Below are positions 31,703-36,448 of a stretch of 36,448 bases of DNA, one piece after another. This DNA is from Defluviitaleaceae bacterium (lineage in GTDB: Bacteria > Bacillota > Clostridia > Lachnospirales > WQUN01), in NCBI GenBank assembly GCA_009786975.1, contig WRGX01000216.1:1-36448 (forward strand), read 5' to 3'. Position 1 is the first letter of the stretch; every line of letters begins with the position of its first letter. Below the pieces are notes generated by a model that was given only the letters and a program-made list of their open reading frames with translations, made no database searches and had not been told where the DNA came from. Made by a program: the position numbers and the translations under genes.

Positions 31703-32626
31703 CTATGTTCCCACCCTTCGCAAAAGATGCTGAACCGTCTTGTTCGTGGTTATCATCATAATGAACAAAATCGTGGCGATTGCCGAAGCGAATCCCATTT
31801 CGAAGCGTATCCAGCCAAAGTCCATCATGTGTGTGACGATGGTTTCGCCGGCGTAGTTTACGCTGGGAAGCCCCGCGAGAGTCGTTGAAATTTCCGCAAC
31901 GTTGAAGGACGTCGTGATTTGCATAACCGCACCGAACATTAACTGCGGCTTCATGGACGGAAGCGTGATAAACCAAAGTTCCTGCCAGCGGTTTTGAATC
32001 CCGTCAACCGCGGCGGCTTCGTACATTGATTTATCCACGGTTTGAAGGCCCGCGATAAACGCCAAAAAGCCCACGCCCAGCGAAAGCCATAATTGCACCA
32101 GCAGAAGGAGCGGCAAAATATAATCGGGGTCGCGGAAGAAGTTTATCGGGTCGGTTTCAAGCCCCCAGCGCAACAAAAATCCGTTCACCAAGCCATAGCG
32201 GTCGCCCGATAAAAAGAAGCCCCATATGAAAAATACATTGCCCGAAATCGACGGCGCGTAAAAAATTACCGTCATTACGGCGCGAAGTTTGGGCCTCATT
32301 TCATTTATAATCCACGCGAGACCAAAACACAGGACATACGAAAGCGGACCCGTTACAACCGCAAAAATAAGCGTGTTTTGCAGGGCAATCATAAATACTT
32401 CGTTTTCCAAAAACAAACGAATGTAGTTTTCCCAGCCGACAAACTGCGGCGGCTGCAGCATATTAAAGCTGGTAAAACTGAGCGCGATTGCCATAAGAAC
32501 CGGCAGTACCGTAAACGCGAAAAACAGAATGAAATACGGCGCAAGAAGCGTATAGCCTTGCCTTGTGCGTTTCATTCGAACCCAAGTGGACGCTTTGCGC
32601 GGTTTTGTATTATTCAAGTTTAACAC
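31703..32626 (-). CDS. Carbohydrate ABC transporter permease (CUT1, MalF-like), second system
   Basis: A 307-residue protein. Six predicted helices (LLAPYFILFFAFTVLPVLMA first), a periplasmic loop with LFLENEVFMIALQNTLIF and EAA loop YEAAAVDGIQNRWQELWFIT. It follows the large binding protein at 32642 after 15 nt and pairs with the 30760 permease. A later start (MKRTRQGY) is possible. Confidence 0.9.
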   Translation of the reverse strand: MLNLNNTKPRKASTWVRMKRTRQGYTLLAPYFILFFAFTVLPVLMAIALSFTSFNMLQPPQFVGWENYIRLFLENEVFMIALQNTLIFAVVTGPLSYVLCFGLAWIINEMRPKLRAVMTVIFYAPSISGNVFFIWGFFLSGDRYGLVNGFLLRWGLETDPINFFRDPDYILPLLLLVQLWLSLGVGFLAFIAGLQTVDKSMYEAAAVDGIQNRWQELWFITLPSMKPQLMFGAVMQITTSFNVAEISTTLAGLPSVNYAGETIVTHMMDFGWIRFEMGFASAIATILFIMMITTNKTVQHLLRRVGT

Positions 32627-32641
32627 CCCTTTTTGCCATTG

Positions 32642-35572
32642 TTATTCTATCCCAAATTCCCGACGTTTTGCGCGCAGTTCGTCGTTTATGCGGCGCGTTG
32701 CGTCGGTTAAGGCGTCGCGGGGGCTCATGTTTACGCTGTCAAGCTCCACCACGGTGAAAAACGCATTACGCACTTGACGCGGCGTGAAATATCCGCCCGG
32801 TACCTCGGGAATGCCTCTTACATGTTCAAATTGCGCAAGAAGTTGCCTGTAGTCTTGAACGGGCCACGGCATTTGGCCAAAGGCCTCGAGATTCGCGGTT
32901 GGGTGACGCGCCGCCGAACCCATCAGGGATTCCATTTCGCGACCGAAGCGCGTTTGCGTTTCCGCAGAGGTCCACCACTTCATAAATTCCCAAGCGGCAT
33001 CGGGGTCGCTTACTTCATCAAGCATCATTACGCCGGAACCTCCGGCGGCAACGGCGCGATTTATCGAGTCGTCGGGCTGAACCGTTCCGGGGACGGGCCT
33101 AAAGCCCCACAGGCCCCGAATTTCCGGCGCGAAAACGTGAAGCATATTATAGAAGGAATAGTCCACAATCGCCAGCGGCATTTCGCCTTGACGGAAGCGG
33201 TTGGGGAAGTCAAATTCTCTGTCGAGGTCGTATTCCGTGAAAAAGCGGGTGAATTCGCGAAAGGCGTTAAGGGCGACGCCGCTGTCTAAGGTCGAAAGGG
33301 AGCCGTCTTCATTATAGAATTCTCCGCCGGCTTGATACAGGAACATCGCAAAAGCCCCGAGGGGCTGGTCCCCAACCAAAATTCCGAAGTCCATGTGATT
33401 TATCGCCAAGGTTTCGATGGCGATACTTACTTCGGCCCATGTCTCCGGCGGCTCGAGGTCGATTTCATTCAAAATATCCCTGCGGTAAAACAGCATCGGG
33501 AACGTTATCGTTTCGGGCAGGGCGTAAACAGCTCCGCCAAAGGAGTACGGAACCATTGCTGCCGGCGGGAAACGTTGCGTCACTTCTTCAAAGTCCGCAA
33601 AAGTCGTGAGGTCGCGAATCGCGCCGCGCACACCAAAGTCCATCGGCACATTGTTGCCCACGGTCAGCGCGACGTCGGGGCCCTGCCCCGTTACGGTCGC
33701 GGGCAGAAGCGTTCCCATATCCACAAGCATCAGCGTGACGTCGATGCCCGTATGCGGGGTAAATGTTTCGTCAATCATATTGCGAATAATATTCGCTTGG
33801 TCGCGACCCGTGCCGACCCATACTTCTATGCCGACTCCTGCGCCTATCGTGTTGTAATCTATAATGAAGGACCAAATCAGCGAAAGGATTTCGTGCCAAA
33901 TTTGACGCCACCATCTCGACCCGTTGTCCGGTTCGGGCGCGTCGTGGGGGAGGATATAAATTGCGTCAACGGAAAGCATTTGTTCGCGCACGATTATTAG
34001 CCATGTGCCGAGGGAGCCGACGCCTTGTCTGTATTGCGACAAACGATTCGGCACTTCTTCGACGTCGTTGTACAGAATTGCCAAAACCGTCGAAAGGTTG
34101 CGAATCATAGAGTCTCTGTCGCCGCGCCCGACTGCCATTTCCGAAAGGCCTTCGAACACGCGGTCCAGCCTTTCGCGTTCGTCGCGCAGGGCTTGCTCGA
34201 GGTGCGGCAGGCGGCGGCCGATTTGGTAATCACGGGCGGATTCGGGAGCGGTTCCCGTTATCATTACGATTTGGCGATACAACGAGTTTAAGTGAAGCAT
34301 GGATTCTTGAATTTCGCGGACGTATTCGGCATATCCGCCCAGCACCGCCTCCATACGAATTGTATGCGTTCCGGCGGGCAGCCAAAACATGAAGGGGTTG
34401 TCGTTATTATCGCTTAAAGTGTCCACTCGCCAGCCGTTATCGAACCCGAAGGCGATGGCTTCCATTTCGGAGAAGGGAACTTCGCCGTTTATCGAGATGC
34501 GGCGGAAGGAATTCGCGCCTCTGTGGTAGTGTTGGCGTACGTTTAGGGCGATATTGTACAGCCCGTCCGTCGGGACTTCGAAGTCCCATTCAATCCATGC
34601 GCCCGGCTCGGACCACGCGCTTCCGCCGATTGAGTTTACGCGTATGTAACGCGCGCTGTAGGGGTAGACGCCGGGGCCGGAATTATCGGCTTGCGGCGCG
34701 AGAAGCGGCGAAGATTTGCGGGCCGCGTCCTGCCCTTCGATGCGAATTACTTCGACTTGCGAGACGCTTGGGCGCGCAAGCGCGGCTTGGGCGGCGGAAA
34801 CTTCCGCGTAGGGACGCACCTCCGGTGCTTGATGCACGCGAATTTGACGAATCACCATCGGTTCGCGCTGTGAAAAGAAACCGATTGTGTTTCGCCCTGC
34901 CTGAAAGTAAAATGAAAGCGGCTCGTTAAACGAGCCCATATTGTCGCGAATTAAAGCCTCGTTCCATGAATGTTCTTCCACTTGAACGGGGCGACGGTCG
35001 TTGCCTTGCTCGTCGCGTTGGATATAGTCCAGTTGGTTTACCCAGATGCGCGGGAGTTCGACGGGATTCGCCTCTATGAAGGGCTTTTCGCCGTTGATAA
35101 CAACAGCGCGTTGGATGCCCGAACTTCTTCCCGCGACGGTGTAGTACAGCACGGAAATATTGTAAAGTCCGGCTTCGGACACGTAGAAATCCCATTCGAT
35201 TAAGCCTGTTTCGTCCGTCCAAACCGACGTGCCGGGCATATCCTCAAAATTTTCGCCGTCGAAGTTTTCAAAATAATACATATCCATACCCGCGACAACG
35301 GAAAAATCTCCCGCTTCTATTATATACTCGGCGTCGGGACGCGGGGTGGCTCGGTGAGTTTCCCTGAATTCCTCAAAACTGTCGTGGACTCCGAAGGCGT
35401 TTAGCATGGCGAGGTGGTATTGCATTATTTCGGCTTCGGTTTGGGCTTCCGGTCGGGCTTCGGTTTCCGCTCGGACTTCGGTCGGCGCGATTGGGGCTAT
35501 GCCCGAAAACACAAAAGTAAATGCTAAAAAAAAGCACAACAATTTTCGTGCGCTTATCTTCATTTTCATCAT
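32642..35572 (-). CDS. Large extracellular solute-binding protein fused to two carbohydrate-binding-like domains
   Basis: 976 residues, about twice the usual binding-protein size. Signal peptide, then two homologous beta-sandwich domains (about 80-260 and 275-410) sharing IEWDF.V...GLYNI and INGE.PF; then a helical stretch (about 425-520) and a family 1 solute-binding domain from about 600 (IEVWVGTGRDQANIIRNMID, GPDVALTVGNNVPMDFG, ALPETITFPMLFYRRDIL, AAWEFMKWWTSAETQTRFG). No lipobox is seen. The domains resemble CBM6/35-like modules and may hold the polymer near the transporter; this is inference. First gene of the operon. ATG 35572 or 35563, both near GGGGAAAGG. Confidence 0.85.
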   Translation of the reverse strand: MMKMKISARKLLCFFLAFTFVFSGIAPIAPTEVRAETEARPEAQTEAEIMQYHLAMLNAFGVHDSFEEFRETHRATPRPDAEYIIEAGDFSVVAGMDMYYFENFDGENFEDMPGTSVWTDETGLIEWDFYVSEAGLYNISVLYYTVAGRSSGIQRAVVINGEKPFIEANPVELPRIWVNQLDYIQRDEQGNDRRPVQVEEHSWNEALIRDNMGSFNEPLSFYFQAGRNTIGFFSQREPMVIRQIRVHQAPEVRPYAEVSAAQAALARPSVSQVEVIRIEGQDAARKSSPLLAPQADNSGPGVYPYSARYIRVNSIGGSAWSEPGAWIEWDFEVPTDGLYNIALNVRQHYHRGANSFRRISINGEVPFSEMEAIAFGFDNGWRVDTLSDNNDNPFMFWLPAGTHTIRMEAVLGGYAEYVREIQESMLHLNSLYRQIVMITGTAPESARDYQIGRRLPHLEQALRDERERLDRVFEGLSEMAVGRGDRDSMIRNLSTVLAILYNDVEEVPNRLSQYRQGVGSLGTWLIIVREQMLSVDAIYILPHDAPEPDNGSRWWRQIWHEILSLIWSFIIDYNTIGAGVGIEVWVGTGRDQANIIRNMIDETFTPHTGIDVTLMLVDMGTLLPATVTGQGPDVALTVGNNVPMDFGVRGAIRDLTTFADFEEVTQRFPPAAMVPYSFGGAVYALPETITFPMLFYRRDILNEIDLEPPETWAEVSIAIETLAINHMDFGILVGDQPLGAFAMFLYQAGGEFYNEDGSLSTLDSGVALNAFREFTRFFTEYDLDREFDFPNRFRQGEMPLAIVDYSFYNMLHVFAPEIRGLWGFRPVPGTVQPDDSINRAVAAGGSGVMMLDEVSDPDAAWEFMKWWTSAETQTRFGREMESLMGSAARHPTANLEAFGQMPWPVQDYRQLLAQFEHVRGIPEVPGGYFTPRQVRNAFFTVVELDSVNMSPRDALTDATRRINDELRAKRREFGIE

Positions 35573-35680
35573 CCTTTCCCCACGTGTTCCCCATCTTAAT
35601 ATGAAACATATAAAAATACAAGATTATTTATGTTTTTTTTATATTGAATCAATAGAAGCAATTTGCGTCGATTTGCGGAG

Positions 35681-36448
35681 TCAATTTGCGGAACAATCCG
35701 AAACACCGCGCACAATCCGCGGCAGACCTGCGTAATCGCTTGAAATTTCTACATCGCTGAAGCCCTCGTCGCGCAGTAAATCCGCAACTTCGACCGGTCC
35801 GATTTCGAAAAACAACGCCCCGCCTTCGCGCAGGGCATTTTTTGCTTGGGGGATTAAACGGCGATAGAGGTCGAGTCCGTCGGGGCCGCCGTTTAGGGCG
35901 AGATGTGGCTCGTGGTCGCGGACGGAGGGGGATAGGGTTTGCATTTCGGCGGCGGTGATGTATGGCGGGTTTGAGATGATTATGTCGAATTTTTCGTCGG
36001 CGGAAGGCATGTTCGGCTTCGAAGGCATGTGTCTTTTTTGTGGGCCGGGAAATTGCTTCCGGCTTCGAGGGAATGTGCCGACTTCGACACATGTCCCCGG
36101 TGTCCAGTGCGCGCTTGGCGCGCTTTTTTGAAAAATGTTATCGCTTATGAGGTCGGATTCGATAAATTTCACGCGCGCGGAAAGCCCCAGTTTTTCCGCA
36201 TTTTTTTTCGCAAGCGCGAGGGCGTCGGGGGAAATGTCGGTTGCGGTGATTTCGGCGCGGTCGCCCAAAACATGCGCAAGTGCGAGGGCGATACAGCCGC
36301 TTCCGGTGCAAACGTCGAGTATGCGCAGGGGTGTGTTTTTTTGTGCGTGAAAATCGAGTCGGCGAGTGTGACTCGCCGACTCGATTTTATTTTTGGCAGG
36401 GAAACTGCTTCCGGCTTCGAGGGAACGCGGCGATTCCGACACATGTCC
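35681..36448 (-). CDS. prmC: Peptide chain release factor N5-glutamine methyltransferase PrmC, C-terminal part, with repeat-derived inserts
   Basis: Methylates the GGQ glutamine of release factors using SAM. The methyltransferase core is clear: LRILDVCTGSGCIALALAHV (SAM motif I), ITATDISPDALALAKKNAEK, the catalytic NPPY in FDIIISNPPYI, then GPDGLDLYRRLIPQA. The N-terminal domain lies beyond the right edge. Two inserts interrupt the core: family A plus family B before motif I (SLEAGSSFPAKNKIESAS), and family A plus a partial copy between ESDLISDNIF and EKFDIIISNPPY (about 40 residues, KSAPSAHWTPGTCVEVGTFP). Both are in frame. Catalytic motifs are intact, so activity is plausible. The frame is open to the window edge. 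Confidence 0.9.
   Translation of the reverse strand, partial: GHVSESPRSLEAGSSFPAKNKIESASHTRRLDFHAQKNTPLRILDVCTGSGCIALALAHVLGDRAEITATDISPDALALAKKNAEKLGLSARVKFIESDLISDNIFQKSAPSAHWTPGTCVEVGTFPRSRKQFPGPQKRHMPSKPNMPSADEKFDIIISNPPYITAAEMQTLSPSVRDHEPHLALNGGPDGLDLYRRLIPQAKNALREGGALFFEIGPVEVADLLRDEGFSDVEISSDYAGLPRIVRGVSDCSAN
36001..36127 (+). repeat. Family A element plus partial second copy inside prmC
   Basis: A short partial (GGCTTCGAAGGCATGTGTC, near 36014) is followed by a full copy: GGGCCGGGAAATTGCTTCCG, CTTCGAGGGAATGTGCCGAC, ACACATGTCCCCGGTGTCCA and GCGCGCTTGGCGCGC (36109-36123). In frame, non-terminating orientation for prmC. Confidence 0.9.
36350..36448 (+). repeat. Family B copy 5 and family A element inside prmC (cut by window edge)
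   Basis: The family B palindrome is at 36356-36382, with a central change (GTGTGAC instead of GTGTCAC) and a shortened T tract. The A element follows from 36393 (GGGAAACTGCTTCCGGCTTC, GACACATGTCC) to the edge. The 39-bp B unit is 13 codons, translated KIESASHTRRLDF. Confidence 0.85.

Noticed and set aside
35573-35680. Promoter and ATTGAATCAAT operator before the transport operon
   Set aside because: The region is so AT-rich that several weak box pairs are possible and none stands out.

Overview
The window reads as a chromosomal segment of a spore-forming Firmicute of the class Clostridia. It carries an alpha/beta small acid-soluble spore protein, the RemA family regulator, the clostridial gene order yicC-remA-gmk-rpoZ-priA-def-fmt, an argR-recN pair, and a large cluster of CUT1 sugar-import genes with a lipoprotein GH5 glycanase. 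Base composition is moderate, with many GC-rich hairpins between genes. I cannot name a genus. No tRNA, rRNA, CRISPR array, transposase or phage gene was seen.

Layout. 1-266: the tail of a rightward gene and a 167-bp long hairpin. 266-1513 (-): a membrane LysM protein. 1683-1880 (+): a spore protein. 2073-2786: two divergent XRE-type regulators. 2789-3133: a tandem array of a 91-bp three-hairpin repeat. 3229-11057 (+): a housekeeping operon made of a DacF-like protein that has lost its catalytic residues, yicC, remA, gmk, rpoZ, priA, def and fmt. 11058-11394: repeats and terminators. 11395-14439 (-): a class A penicillin-binding protein. 14440-15023: a dense group of repeats and hairpins. 15024-17716 (-): argR, recN and a DUF6514-like gene. 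17959-18951 (-): 8-oxoguanine DNA glycosylase. 18952-19386: repeats. 19387-35572 (-): about 16 kb of co-directional genes for two carbohydrate ABC importers (two binding proteins and four permeases, no ATPase), an NHL-repeat protein, a YIP1 protein, a DUF5696-like protein, a surface protein and a GH5 glycanase. 35681-36448 (-): the C-terminal part of prmC.

The most unusual feature is a dispersed family of about 90-bp palindromic elements, called family A here. A unit has three predicted hairpins: GCGCGCTTGGCGCGC followed by a T tract, one around GCCGGGA/TCCCGGC, and one around TGTGTC/GACACA. Copies lie between genes as terminator-like hairpins. Copies also lie inside the reading frames of at least six conserved genes: priA, fmt, recN, ogg (twice), the DUF6514-like gene and prmC (twice). 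There they add roughly 7-54 residues in frame, at positions between conserved motifs. All eight clear intragenic copies and the one copy inside the transport operon are oriented so that the T tract precedes the hairpin in the mRNA, which should let transcription pass. Most intergenic copies have the opposite orientation. This resembles the Rickettsia palindromic elements in concept but has a different sequence and a different host.

Other repeat families accompany it. Family B is a 27-bp palindrome flanked by A and T tracts, present five times, once inside the prmC frame. Family D is a translated-leader-like repeat of about 75 bp placed directly before yicC, ogg and the GH5 gene. There are also a spacer-sized hairpin at 95-261, a 104-bp hairpin at 14911-15014, and short tandem duplications before remA and def.
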